Below are positions 31,709 to 40,370 of a stretch of 64,000 bases of DNA, one piece after another. A program made the position numbers and the translations under genes. The notes below the pieces were generated by a model. It made no database searches and was not told where the DNA came from. It saw only the letters and a program-made list of their open reading frames with translations. This stretch comes from CAYUHJ01 sp964444365 (GTDB lineage Bacteria > Planctomycetota > Planctomycetia > Gemmatales > Gemmataceae): the NCBI GenBank assembly GCA_964444365.1, contig CAYUHJ010000003.1, forward strand, positions 1 to 64,000, given 5' to 3'. Position 1 is the first letter of the stretch; the number at the start of each line of letters is the position of its first letter.

Positions 31709-32112
31709 GAGTTTTTCTGAATCTTCGACCCGTCGAACCCCCGCGGCAGCAGGTCCCGGACGGTGTGCTTCTCGACCTTGCCCGCGGTGTTGGCCAGGAT
31801 CACTTCCGCGTCCGGGGCGAACTCCCAGAGCAGTTGCCGGCACGCGCCGCACGGCGGGGTCAGGTCGTCGGCCGCGGTCACGATGGCGATGCGGACGTAC
31901 CCCGCGTGGTGCCCCTCGGACACCGCCTTCACGATGGCGACCCGCTCCGCGCACAGCGTCAGGCCGTAGCTCGCGCTCTCGACGTTGCACCCGGTGATGA
32001 ACGCGCCGTGCTCGGTTTCGAGGGCCGCCCCGACCTGGAACCCGGAGTACGGGGCGAACGCCCGGTCGCGGGCGGCGCGGGCGGCGGTCAAGAGCGGGTG
32101 GGCGGGGGTCAC
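31705..32112 (-). CDS. cdd: Cytidine deaminase
   Basis: 135 aa from the GTG at 32112, which overlaps the pdp stop by 4 nt (GTGA). The zinc site is complete: C54-A-E56 with the catalytic Glu, then PC88-G-A-C91. It deaminates cytidine and deoxycytidine to uridine forms, feeding the phosphorylase encoded just upstream. The last residues (KNS) and the TAG come at the edge of palindrome C, so the original end may have been altered. Confidence 0.96.
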   Translation of the reverse strand: MTPAHPLLTAARAARDRAFAPYSGFQVGAALETEHGAFITGCNVESASYGLTLCAERVAIVKAVSEGHHAGYVRIAIVTAADDLTPPCGACRQLLWEFAPDAEVILANTAGKVEKHTVRDLLPRGFDGSKIQKNS

Positions 32113-33413
32113 GCGATCGCCTCCAGGACGAGGGGCATCAGTTGCGGCGGGTTCTCCGTCACCCGGTAGGACGAGGTCAACAAGGGCAACGCCAGGGCGA
32201 GGCTCGCCTCGTCCCGGTAGTGGACGGTGAACACTGGGGCCCCCGGAATGACCGGCTCCCCCGGCTTCGCCTCGACGACCACGCCGACGCTGTGGTCGAC
32301 CGCGTCCTCGGCGGTCTGCCGGCCGGCCCCGAGCAACAGGGCCGCGATGCCGACGCTCTCGGCGTCCATCGCCGCGACGTGGCCGATCTCGGTCGCCGTC
32401 ACGGTGTGCGTGTACCGCGCGGTCGGCAGCCGGGTGTAGTCGTCGAGGACGCGGAAGTCCCCGCCCTGCCGGATGACGTTCCGCCGGAACAGGGCCAGCC
32501 CCGCCCCGGACTCCAGGGCCTCGCGGACCTTCGCCTCGGCTTCTTCGTGCGTCTCCGCCTTCTTGCCGAGCCGGACCATCATCGCCGCGAGCCGGACGGA
32601 CAGGTCTTCCAGGTCTTTCGGCCCGTTCCCCTTCAGGGTCTCGATCGACTCGATGACCTCCAGCGAGTTCCCGACCGCCCGGCCGAGCGGGGCGTCCATC
32701 GACGTGATGAGGGCCTCCATCTTCAGGCCGTTGGCGCACCCGACGCGGACCAAGGACTCGGCGAGGTCGTGGGCGTCCGGCAGGGTCTTCATGAACGCGC
32801 CCTTGCCGCACTTGACGTCCATCACGAGGGCGGTGATTCCTTCCGAGAGCTTCTTCGAGAGAATCGACGCCGTGATGAGCGGGATGCTTTCAACCGTGCC
32901 GGTCACGTCGCGGAGGGCGTACAGCTTGCGGTCGGCCGGGGCGATGTCCGCCGTCTGCCCGATCATCGCGAACCCGACGTCCGTGAGCACCCCGCGGAAC
33001 TCGGGCTCGGACATCCGGACGGTGTAGCCGTTGATCGACTCCAGCTTGTCGAGCGTGCCGCCGGTGTGGCCCAACCCCCGGCCGGACATCATCGGCACCG
33101 GCACCCCGCACGCGGCGACCAGCGGGGCGAGGATGAGGGAGGTCTTGTCGCCGACCCCGCCGGTGCTGTGCTTGTCGACCTTCACGCCGGGGACGGCGGA
33201 CAGGTCGATGCGGTGGCCCGAGTCGGTCATCGCGCGGGTCAGGTGCGCGGTCTCCGCGGACGACATCCCGCGGACGCAGACGGCCATCAGGAAGGCGGAC
33301 AGCTGGTAGTCCGGCCACAACCCGTTGGCGGCGGCATAGACGAACGCGTCGATCTCGGCGGGGGACAGTTCCCCCCCGTCGCGCTTCTTCCGGAGGATGT
33401 CGACGGCGAGCAT
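32109..33413 (-). CDS. pdp: Pyrimidine-nucleoside/thymidine phosphorylase
   Basis: 434 aa, normal length for the family. The signature KHSTGGVGDKTSLILAPLVA begins at residue 81, followed by MMSGRGLGHTGGTLDKLESI; the C-terminal domain has GDFRVLDDYTRLP. It splits thymidine, uridine or deoxyuridine with phosphate to base and (deoxy)ribose 1-phosphate. Lysine in the ILSKKLSEGI segment is typical of both Pdp and DeoA, so the exact substrate range is open. First gene of the pdp-cdd-upp set. Confidence 0.93.
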   Translation of the reverse strand: MLAVDILRKKRDGGELSPAEIDAFVYAAANGLWPDYQLSAFLMAVCVRGMSSAETAHLTRAMTDSGHRIDLSAVPGVKVDKHSTGGVGDKTSLILAPLVAACGVPVPMMSGRGLGHTGGTLDKLESINGYTVRMSEPEFRGVLTDVGFAMIGQTADIAPADRKLYALRDVTGTVESIPLITASILSKKLSEGITALVMDVKCGKGAFMKTLPDAHDLAESLVRVGCANGLKMEALITSMDAPLGRAVGNSLEVIESIETLKGNGPKDLEDLSVRLAAMMVRLGKKAETHEEAEAKVREALESGAGLALFRRNVIRQGGDFRVLDDYTRLPTARYTHTVTATEIGHVAAMDAESVGIAALLLGAGRQTAEDAVDHSVGVVVEAKPGEPVIPGAPVFTVHYRDEASLALALPLLTSSYRVTENPPQLMPLVLEAIA

Positions 33414-33461
33414 GGGGACGTTCTACGCTGCACCCAACCCCGGTCCAGTGTGAACTCCCCA

Positions 33462-33555
33462 AGAGCCGCGAACGCGAGTGAGCGGCTGACTTCTCGGGTC
33501 GGGTGACGCGATTCGACTCGGGGAGCGAACCGCCCGCTCGCGTTCGCGGCTCTCG
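33462..33555. repeat. Palindromic repeat, family E-like (copy 3, divergent)
   Basis: AGAGCCGCGAACGCGAGTGA mirrored by GCTCGCGTTCGCGGCTCT. The outer GAGAGCCGCG matches family E, but the core differs and is shorter. It lies between the start of pdp and the next hairpin. Confidence 0.75.
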
Positions 33556-33568
33556 GTTCAAACACGAA

Positions 33569-33596
33569 GGGGTGCGGGACGTTCGGCCCGCACCCC
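33569..33596. terminator. Terminator hairpin
   Basis: GGGGTGCGGG (33569-33578) pairs with CCCGCACCCC (33587-33596) around an eight-base loop. It lies 26 nt after the stop of the leftward secreted-protein gene at 33623. Confidence 0.6.
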
Positions 33597-33622
33597 CTGC
33601 TGAGCGAACGCGGTCCGCGCGG

Positions 33623-34180
33623 TCACTTCAGTTCGTTGAACCGCCACGTCGGGACGTTGGGCGGCAGCACGCCGGCGAAGTAGTCGTCCTCGCCGACCAT
33701 CTCCTTCAGCTTCTTGAGCGCCTGCCGGCGGACGGTCACGTAGTAGAACTCGCACCGGGCGTCGCGGACCGCGTCCCACACCTGGTAGAGGCGGTCGGTT
33801 TCCCGCATGACGGCCCGCAGGCTCTCGGTCCGGTCGAACTCCAGCTCGTGCCGGTGGTCGAGGTGCTTGCGGTAGGCGCGGTTGAACCGGATGAGTTCGT
33901 TGACGGCCGCCCGGTCCGGGAACCGGCCGCCGTCGCCGACCAGCGGGGCGTCGGTCAGGTCCGCGTACCGGCGGCGGAGCAGGTTCAGGTCCGCGGAGAA
34001 GTCCTCGGGCCGGGCCAGGATGTACCGGGTCTCCCGCGGGTCCAGGATTTCCCACTTCATCGCGGTGTGGTGGACGGCGTCGCGGATGGCCGGCCAGCGG
34101 TCTTCCGACGGGGCGTTCTCGGCGACGCCGGCGGGGGTGGTCAGGAGAATGGCGGCCAGCATGAGGTCGGCGGCGGACAT
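33623..34180 (-). CDS. Hypothetical secreted protein
   Basis: 185 aa from the ATG at 34180, with GGAGG 8 nt upstream. Residues 1-20 form a signal peptide (MLAAILLTTPAGVA). The mature protein is helical and charged, with HHTAMKWEILDPRE, FNRAYRKHLDHRHELEFDR and EFYYVTVRRQALKKLKEMVG. No known domain was recognised. No cysteine pairs suggest a disulfide. It is probably periplasmic; the function is unknown. Confidence 0.75.
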   Translation of the reverse strand: MSAADLMLAAILLTTPAGVAENAPSEDRWPAIRDAVHHTAMKWEILDPRETRYILARPEDFSADLNLLRRRYADLTDAPLVGDGGRFPDRAAVNELIRFNRAYRKHLDHRHELEFDRTESLRAVMRETDRLYQVWDAVRDARCEFYYVTVRRQALKKLKEMVGEDDYFAGVLPPNVPTWRFNELK

Positions 34181-34912
34181 ACGTGGGTCCTCCCGACGGG
34201 CGCGGCAGAGCCGGCGTCCGGGGACAGGCGCGGGGCGGCAGGAGAACCGCACCGCGGTCCGGAATGTGGAAGAAACGAAGGAGGTCGGTCGGGTCGGGGA
34301 GGTGGGGGCGGGCGAAGAGGACTCCGCGCGAAGGGCTCGCGTGGAACTTTCCGTCCCGGCCTCGGCGATCCAATCGTCCGTGATCCTGGGCGACCTGGCG
34401 GGTCCGTCCGCAGGTCAAAGTGTCGGGCCTATGAGGAGCCGGCCCGCCCCGGAGTCAGGGGCAAACGGCCGGCGGCAAACTCGGGCCGCAGGATGCGGGC
34501 GGTGTTATACCCCGCCCACGGGAATCTTAATAGACATTTTCGATGCCATTCGGGAAAAACTTGCGTCCCTCTTCAAATTCTCGCGAGGGTCGGTCCGGAC
34601 CCACGCGCCAGACACGGGAAATTGTAGGCTTTCCCACGGCGATCTTTCCCAGATTTCCGCCGAAAATCCGGCAAGATGTCAGATGTTCACTATGTGAAAA
34701 ACCGAGCGAACGCCCGGCTCGTGCTGCGGAATTGCGCACCGTGCCCACTCGCGCGACAGGCCCGGGCCTGGTCCATTCCCGGCGAGAAGGGCGGACCCGC
34801 CCGATGTTGCCGGTCGCTCGTTGCCTCCCGACCCGCCGTGCTAGTATGCTGGCAGGGCACACCCGCGCCTCGCCCATCGAACCGGTCGGACTTCGCACCA
34901 GGGACTCACAGT
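34181..34912. other. 732-bp divergent intergenic region
   Basis: No convincing coding frame. The part at about 34510-34700 is clearly less GC-rich than the surroundings (for example TTCAAATTCTCGCGAGG and GATTTCCGCCGAAAATCC). An extended -10 promoter lies at its right end. The rest could hold regulatory sequence or a non-coding RNA, but I cannot show one. Confidence 0.4.
34839..34847 (+). promoter_or_regulatory. Possible extended -10 promoter
   Basis: TGCTAGTAT (TGn-TAnnnT) with TTGCCT 15 nt before the TAGTAT part. It lies about 66 nt upstream of the ATG at 34913. The spacer is short, so the extended -10 would carry most of the signal. Confidence 0.3.
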
Positions 34913-35743
34913 ATGCCGGTCGTTGAACTCTTTGTCCGCAACGGGCAGCACCTGGAACCGCTCCCGCCGGTCTGCGTTCACAGCGGCACCTCGAACGTCG
35001 TGTACCACGGCGTTCCCGTCGTATTCCCCAGCGGAACGGTGAACTTTCACCTGCCGCTGTCGCCGCAACACCGGAACCGGGGGCCGATCACCGACACGAC
35101 CGCGGCCCCCGGCGGCCCCGCGAACCCGGCCGGGGTGCCGTACAGCTTCCGCATCCCGGACGCCTCGGACGCCTTCGTGCAGGCGCTCTTCCAGCTTCGC
35201 AGCCGGACCGCCCCCGCGCCAAGCCCGGCCGCCCCGGCCCCGGTGTCGGTTCCGACCCCCGCGTACCCACAGCCGGTGCCGGAAATGGCCCCCGGCGGAT
35301 ACCCGCCCGCCGTGCCCGCTTCCGCGCCACTTCCCGCAGCGTCCGTGCCGCCGTACTACGCAGCTCCGCCTGCCTACCCCGCCGGCTACGCCCCGCCGGC
35401 ACCGGGCTACCCCGCCCCGGCCGCTTACCCTGCCCCACCTGGGGCATACCCGGGTTCCCCGGAGGGGGAAGGCGAGGGCGCACTCCCGGAGGAGGAAGAA
35501 ACCGCCCGGAAGCCCCGGATGCGCGAGCCGACCGGTGTCCCGAAGTGGATCTTCGCGGTCATCGCCGGGGTCGTCGCCCTGATGATCGCCGTGGCGGTCG
35601 CGCTGGTGCTGAGCAACCGGCCCGCCCCTCAGCCCGCCAAGCCGACCGAGCCGCCCAAGGTCACACCGAAGCCGAAGGACAAGCCGAACACCAAGGACAA
35701 GGACAAGGATAAAGACAAGGACAAGATGAAACCGTCCGAGTGA
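34913..35743 (+). CDS. Pro-rich protein with C-terminal membrane anchor
   Basis: 276 aa from the ATG at 34913. Residues ~1-100 form a compact strand-rich part (PVVELFVRNGQHLEPLPPVC...). About 100 residues of Pro/Ala/Tyr-rich sequence follow (PAYPAGYAPPAPGYPAP). One membrane helix (WIFAVIAGVVALMIAVAVAL) lies at ~226-245, then a KPKDKPNTKDKDKDK tail. The zinc-ribbon gene at 1926 also has a KDKDKDKK stretch beside its helix. It is followed after 19 nt by a TIGR02996-type gene. Function unknown. Confidence 0.7.
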   Translation: MPVVELFVRNGQHLEPLPPVCVHSGTSNVVYHGVPVVFPSGTVNFHLPLSPQHRNRGPITDTTAAPGGPANPAGVPYSFRIPDASDAFVQALFQLRSRTAPAPSPAAPAPVSVPTPAYPQPVPEMAPGGYPPAVPASAPLPAASVPPYYAAPPAYPAGYAPPAPGYPAPAAYPAPPGAYPGSPEGEGEGALPEEEETARKPRMREPTGVPKWIFAVIAGVVALMIAVAVALVLSNRPAPQPAKPTEPPKVTPKPKDKPNTKDKDKDKDKDKMKPSE

Positions 35744-35762
35744 GCCCGATCGGAGAGGGGCC

Positions 35763-36599
35763 ATGCCGCCGCCGGGGGCCGAACCGCTGCTCGCCGCCGT
35801 CCTCGCGAACCCGGACGACGACCTCGTCCGGGTCGTGTACGCCGACTGGCTCGACGAAACCGGCACCCCCGAAGCGGCGGCCCGGGCCGAGTTCATCCGC
35901 ATCCAGATCGAACTCGCCGGGCTGGGGTACGAAGGCGCGAACCCGAAGCGGAAGAAGCCCGAAAGCTGGGACACGCTCGGCCAGCGGATCGACGCCCTCA
36001 TCCACCGGCAGAACGAACTCTGGGACGAGCACGGCCCCGCGTGGCGGGCGGAACTGCCGCCGTGCCCCGGCACGACGTTTTGGTTCACCCGCGGGTTCGC
36101 CACCTGGGCCGACGTCCAGCACCCCGGCGGCCTGATGCGCGACGGCGACAAGCTCTTCGCGGCCGCCCCGATCACCCGCCTCAGCTTCCGCGACCCGCCG
36201 CTCGAATCGCTCGCCGTGCCGATCCTCGACGCCCCGTGGTTCGACCGCATCCGCAAGCTGAGCGTCGCCTACAACCGCCACCACGCCGCCCGCGCCGGGG
36301 ACGAGATCGCGGATTTGCTAAAAGACTCGCCCCGGACGACTCACCTGCGGGAACTCGTCTTCGCCGGCACCGACATGAGCGACCACGGGGCGGTCGCGAT
36401 CGGCATTTCGGACTACGCCGCCAACCTGACCCGGCTCGACCTGAGCGAGAACCGCATCGGCAACTACGGGGCGGAGATCCTGCTCCGGCACCTGAACCCC
36501 GAGCGGTTGCAGAGCCTGAACCTGTCCGACAACCCGATCCTGGGCGAGTATCGACGGCAGTTCGAGGGGAAGTTTCCGGGGCGGGTAAGATTCGTCTAG
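35763..36599 (+). CDS. TIGR02996 domain protein with leucine-rich-repeat-like tail
   Basis: 278 aa. The N-terminal ~45 residues match the TIGR02996 repeat-companion domain (LLAAVLANPDDDLVRVVYAD followed by WLDETGTPEAAARAEFIRIQ), which is characteristic of Gemmata-like planctomycetes. Residues ~150-278 contain leucine-rich-repeat-like units (ANLTRLDLSENRIGNYGAEI, LQSLNLSDNPILGEY). Such proteins are thought to mediate protein contacts; nothing more specific is known. It is followed after 6 nt by a family D palindrome. Confidence 0.85.
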   Translation: MPPPGAEPLLAAVLANPDDDLVRVVYADWLDETGTPEAAARAEFIRIQIELAGLGYEGANPKRKKPESWDTLGQRIDALIHRQNELWDEHGPAWRAELPPCPGTTFWFTRGFATWADVQHPGGLMRDGDKLFAAAPITRLSFRDPPLESLAVPILDAPWFDRIRKLSVAYNRHHAARAGDEIADLLKDSPRTTHLRELVFAGTDMSDHGAVAIGISDYAANLTRLDLSENRIGNYGAEILLRHLNPERLQSLNLSDNPILGEYRRQFEGKFPGRVRFV

Positions 36600-36605
36600 C
36601 GACTC

Positions 36606-36684
36606 TGGGCGAGCGTCACCCGTAAGGGTGACGAGTTCTCGCGGGGTCGAAGCACTCGTCACTCTGACGAGTGACGCTCGCCTG
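36606..36684. repeat. Palindromic repeat, family D copy 2
   Basis: GCGAGCGTCACCCGTAAGGG on the left and CTCTGACGAGTGACGCTCGC on the right; the left arm has drifted slightly (ACCCGTAAGGG for ACTCGTCAGAG). It begins 6 nt after a stop codon and ends 13 nt before the copA start. Confidence 0.9.
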
Positions 36685-36697
36685 GTTAGAGTACATC

Positions 36698-39118
36698 ATG
36701 CCCATCTCCCTCGACCTCGCCCCCGCCGACCCGACCGCGGTCGACCCGGTTTGCGGGATGACCGTCTCGACCGTTTCCCCCCGTGGCGGGTCGCACGCCC
36801 ACGCCGGAACGACGTACCACTTCTGTTCCGAAGGCTGTCGCCGGAAGTTCGCCGCGAACCCCGAGAAATTCCTCGCCGGCCACCGCGAGGCGATGCACTC
36901 GACCGCACCACCGCACCACCCTGCAACGCGATACATCTGCCCGATGGACCCGGAGGTCGAGAGCGACGGCCCCGGCGCGTGCCCGATCTGCGGCATGGCC
37001 CTGGAACCCGCGACGCCGTCGGCCGACGCGCCGCCGGACCCCGAACTCGCGTCGATGACGCGCCGGCTGATCGTCGGCGCGGCCCTGGGAATCCCGCTGC
37101 TGGCGATTGCGATGGGGGACATGGTGCTCCCCGGCAACCCGGTCATGCACGCGCTCGGGCACGCGAATTTCTTCCTGGTGCAAGCGGTCCTCGCGACGCC
37201 GATCGTGTTCTGGTGCGGATGGCCGTTCTTCGAGCGGTTCGCGCGGTCGGCCGTCACGCTGCGGCCGAACATGTTCACGCTCATCGGCCTCGGTGTCGGG
37301 GCGGCGTACCTGTTCAGCGTCGCCGTGTTGCTGGATTTGGTCCCCAACACCGCCGGGGTTGCTCTTTCCCCCTCCCCCTTGAGGGGGGAGGGTTGGGGTG
37401 GGGGTGAAAACGCCATCCCACATGAAGGTTCCTCCCCCCACCCTCACCCTCCCCCACAAGGGGGGAGGGGACCAGAAGCAGAGCCCTACTTCGAGTCCGC
37501 GGCCGCGATCGTCGTGCTGGTGCTCGTCGGGCAGGTGCTGGAACTGCGGGCGCGGCACCGGACCGGGGACGCCGTGCGGAAGCTGTTGAAGCTCGCCCCG
37601 AAGACCGCCCGCGTCGTGCTGGCCGACGGCCGGGAGGAAGACCTCGCCATCGAACTGATTGCCGTCGGCGACCGCGTCCGCGTGCGGCCCGGCGAGCGGG
37701 TTCCGGTCGACGGCACCGTTCGCGACGGATCGACGACCGTGGACGAGTCCATGCTGACCGGCGAGCCGATGCCGGTGGCGAAGGCGGTCGGGGACGCAGT
37801 GTCCGCGGGTACGCTGAACGGGCTCGGGTCCGTCATTGTCGAAGCGACTCGCGTCGGGTCCGAGACGCTGCTGGCGAAGATCGTCCACCTCGTCGGGGAC
37901 GCGCAACGGTCGCGGATTCCCCTGCAAAAGCTGGTCGATCGCGTGGCCGCCGTCTTCGTCCCGGCGGTGGTGTTGGCCGCACTTGTCACTTTCGCCGCCT
38001 GGGCCGTCGCGGGTTCGTTCGGGTACGCGGTCGTGTGTGCGGTGTCGGTGCTGGTGATCGCGTGCCCGTGTGCCCTGGGCCTCGCCACGCCGATGGCGGT
38101 GGTCGTCGGCACCGGGCGGGGGGCGACGCGCGGCATCCTCTTCCGCGACGCGGAGGCCCTGGAACGGCTCAGCCGGGTGGACACGGTCGTGTTCGACAAG
38201 ACGGGCACGCTCACAGAAGGGAAGCCCAAACTCGTGGCCGTCGAGGGGCGTGGGGAAACGGCCGACCGCGTGCTGACCCTGGCGGCGGCGGTCGAGCGCG
38301 GCAGCGAACACCCGCTCGGGGTGTCCGTCGTGTGGGAAGCCGTCCAGCGCGGGTTGACGCTTCCGAAGGCGGATAACGTCGTCACGGAACCGGGCAAGGG
38401 CGTCAGCGGCATCGTGGACGGGCTGGCGGTCTGCGTCGGGAACGCGGCGTTCTTGCACCATCAAGGGGTCCACGCCGACTTGCCCGCCGACGGGGCCAGC
38501 CACCACCGGGCGCGGGGGCACGGGGTCGTCCTCATCGGCGCGGCCGGGCGGTGCGTCGGCCTGATCGCGTTCGCCGACCCGGTTCGCCCGTCGGCCGCCG
38601 CCGCGGTTCACACGTTGCTGGCCGGCGGAACGCGGTTGATCCTGGCGACCGGCGACCACGAGAACACGGCCCAGGCGGTCGCGTATCCGTTGGGCATCAC
38701 GGAGGTCCAGGCCGGCGCGTTGCCGGCCGAGAAGTTCGCCCTGATTCAGCGGCTTCGCAACGAGGGCCGCACCGTCGCGTTCTGCGGCGACGGCATCAAC
38801 GACGCCCCCGCCCTCGCCGCCGCGGACGTGGGCATCGCGATGGGCACCGGCACCGATGTCGCGATTTCGTCCGCTGGCGTGACACTGGTGAAGCCCGACC
38901 TCCGCGGAGTGGTGACGGCCCGCGAGTTGAGTCGAGCCACGGTCCGCACGATCCGTCAGAACCTGTTCCTGGCGTTCGTGTACAACCTCGCCGCGGTCCC
39001 GGTGGCCGCCGGGGTGCTGGTACCCCTCGGCGGCGGGCTGATCTCCCCGGTGTGGGCCGCCGCGGCGATGAGCCTGAGTTCGGTCTCCGTCATCGCGAAC
39101 TCGCTGCGGCTAAGATAA
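36698..39118 (+). CDS. copA: Copper-type P1B ATPase with YHS and metal-binding N-terminus
   Basis: 806 aa from the ATG at 36698. The N-terminus has a YHS domain (DPVCGMTVS ... YHFCSEGCRRKF) and a second Cys-containing module (YICPMDPEVE...CPICGMALEP) instead of the usual HMA domain. The pump core is intact: ion site CPC in IACPCALGLATP, phosphorylation site DKTGTLTEG, the SEHPLG motif and GDGINDAPALA. It would export Cu+ (or Ag+) at the expense of ATP. A family B palindrome at 37367-37474 adds ~36 residues (SPSPLRGEGWGGG...) in the loop before the CPC-bearing helices, in frame. Confidence 0.92.
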   Translation: MPISLDLAPADPTAVDPVCGMTVSTVSPRGGSHAHAGTTYHFCSEGCRRKFAANPEKFLAGHREAMHSTAPPHHPATRYICPMDPEVESDGPGACPICGMALEPATPSADAPPDPELASMTRRLIVGAALGIPLLAIAMGDMVLPGNPVMHALGHANFFLVQAVLATPIVFWCGWPFFERFARSAVTLRPNMFTLIGLGVGAAYLFSVAVLLDLVPNTAGVALSPSPLRGEGWGGGENAIPHEGSSPHPHPPPQGGRGPEAEPYFESAAAIVVLVLVGQVLELRARHRTGDAVRKLLKLAPKTARVVLADGREEDLAIELIAVGDRVRVRPGERVPVDGTVRDGSTTVDESMLTGEPMPVAKAVGDAVSAGTLNGLGSVIVEATRVGSETLLAKIVHLVGDAQRSRIPLQKLVDRVAAVFVPAVVLAALVTFAAWAVAGSFGYAVVCAVSVLVIACPCALGLATPMAVVVGTGRGATRGILFRDAEALERLSRVDTVVFDKTGTLTEGKPKLVAVEGRGETADRVLTLAAAVERGSEHPLGVSVVWEAVQRGLTLPKADNVVTEPGKGVSGIVDGLAVCVGNAAFLHHQGVHADLPADGASHHRARGHGVVLIGAAGRCVGLIAFADPVRPSAAAAVHTLLAGGTRLILATGDHENTAQAVAYPLGITEVQAGALPAEKFALIQRLRNEGRTVAFCGDGINDAPALAAADVGIAMGTGTDVAISSAGVTLVKPDLRGVVTARELSRATVRTIRQNLFLAFVYNLAAVPVAAGVLVPLGGGLISPVWAAAAMSLSSVSVIANSLRLR
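37367..37474. repeat. Palindromic repeat, family B copy 2 (in-frame, inside copA)
   Basis: CCCCTCCCCCTTGAGGGGGG with GGTTGGGGTGGGGG on the left; CCCCCACCCTCACCCTCCCC and CAAGGGGGGAGGGGAC on the right. It reads through in the copA frame as residues ~223-259, between VPNTAGVAL and EPYFESAAAIVV. The two flanks fit together as in uninterrupted relatives. Confidence 0.93.
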
Positions 39119-39121
39119 ACC

Positions 39122-39206
39122 GGCGAGCGGCGGGGCGTCAGCCCGCCGTGGTAGACCGCCGCGGCCGGTGCCGCTCCCACGGCGGGCTGACGCTCCGCCG
39201 CTCGCC
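39122..39206. repeat. Palindromic repeat, family F copy 1
   Basis: GGCGAGCGGCGGGGCGTCAG mirrored by CTGACGCTCCGCCGCTCGCC. Begins 4 nt after the copA stop. Copy 2 is at 58189-58262. Confidence 0.92.
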
Positions 39207-39224
39207 CGAGAGCCGCTTCCCCAC

Positions 39225-40313
39225 ATGTCCACCACCCGCGAAGCCCTGGAAGATGCCCTCGCCGCCGACCCGGACGACGTGGCAGCCCATTCCGCGTACG
39301 CCGACCTGCTCATCGAGGCCGGCGACCCGCGGGGGGAGTACATCCGGCTGCAACTGGCCCTGGAAGACCGCAACCAACCCGCCGACCGCCTCCGCGCGAT
39401 GGAGCAGGAAGCGTTCGCGTTACGGCGCGAGCACGAAGCGGAGTGGCTCGGCCCGCTGGCGGAGTTCGTGCTGCCCCAACAGGGGCCGAGCATTGGGGCG
39501 ATGGTCGCCGAACCGGGCCTCGAGGTGACGTGGCGGCGGGGGTGGGTTCATGGCGTGCGAGTCCGGCGGCTCACGCAGGGGATCGCGAATGCGGCCTGGG
39601 AGGCGGTCCTGATTCTTCGATTGCTAGCCGAAATTGGAATCCGCTCGGTCGGGGAAATGCGATATGGAGATCTGCGAAGGTTCGTCCGCTCGCACGAGCG
39701 GATCCTCAACAAACTCGAACTCGGCGACCCGGACTCCCTGGAAAGCATCTCCCTGTATCCCGATAGCGACTTGCCGCGGCTCGAATATCTGACACTCCAC
39801 GGCGTCCGATCGGAATGGCTGGCGAGGATGCTGACGAGATCGTGGCGCGCACTCCGGGAACTGGAAGCCACCGCGCTCGACGCGGTTTTCCCCCTCGGTT
39901 TGCTCGCGGCGAATGCCACGCTCGGCCGCCTCCGGCGGCTCCATTTCGACGAGACGGGGCAGGAAGCAAGACTCGCTTCGGGAGACGATGTCCGCACGTT
40001 TTGTCGCTCCCCCCACCTCCGCTCGCTCGAATACCTCGCCCTGCGTCTGCCCGGCTTCGGCGATGCCGGCGTCGACGAACTGATTTCCTCCGGCATGATC
40101 ACCCGGCTGAAGGGGCTCGATCTGTGCCGGTGCGAGATCACCGACGACGGGGCGCAGGAACTGGCGGCGTGCCCGGACGTGGCGAGGCTGGAGTACCTGC
40201 ACCTCGACAACAACTTGCTGTCGCCGGTCGGGATCGAGGCCCTGGCCGCCGTCGGCGTGACGGTCAGCGACCGGCAACTGTACGGCGGGTGGGACGCGGC
40301 CGGCGAGACTTGA
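39225..40313 (+). CDS. TIGR02996 domain protein with leucine-rich-repeat-like tail
   Basis: 362 aa from the ATG at 39225. TIGR02996 region: EALEDALAADPDDVAAHSAY and ADLLIEAGDPRGEYIRLQLA. The later part has irregular leucine-rich repeats (LKGLDLCRCEITDDGAQELA, LEYLHLDNNLLSPVGIEALA). Same design as the protein at 35763; the two flank the copper ATPase but are not close copies. The upstream extension of the frame is encoded by palindrome F and is excluded. Confidence 0.85.
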   Translation: MSTTREALEDALAADPDDVAAHSAYADLLIEAGDPRGEYIRLQLALEDRNQPADRLRAMEQEAFALRREHEAEWLGPLAEFVLPQQGPSIGAMVAEPGLEVTWRRGWVHGVRVRRLTQGIANAAWEAVLILRLLAEIGIRSVGEMRYGDLRRFVRSHERILNKLELGDPDSLESISLYPDSDLPRLEYLTLHGVRSEWLARMLTRSWRALRELEATALDAVFPLGLLAANATLGRLRRLHFDETGQEARLASGDDVRTFCRSPHLRSLEYLALRLPGFGDAGVDELISSGMITRLKGLDLCRCEITDDGAQELAACPDVARLEYLHLDNNLLSPVGIEALAAVGVTVSDRQLYGGWDAAGET

Positions 40314-40320
40314 TTCGCGC

Positions 40321-40348
40321 GGGGCCGGCCGTAGCCTAACCCGGCCCC
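40321..40348 (+). terminator. Possible terminator/leader hairpin
   Basis: GGGGCCGG (40321-40328) pairs with CCGGCCCC (40341-40348). It lies 7 nt after the TIGR02996 gene and 22 nt before the pfaD start. There is no T-tract. It could end the upstream transcript or lie in the leader of the lipid-synthase operon. Confidence 0.35.
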
Positions 40349-40370
40349 CATCCCGCACCCCCACGGACCC

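Noticed and set aside
36671..36697. Nine extra N-terminal residues for copA
   Set aside because: They lie in palindrome D; the ATG at 36698 is the better start before the YHS domain.
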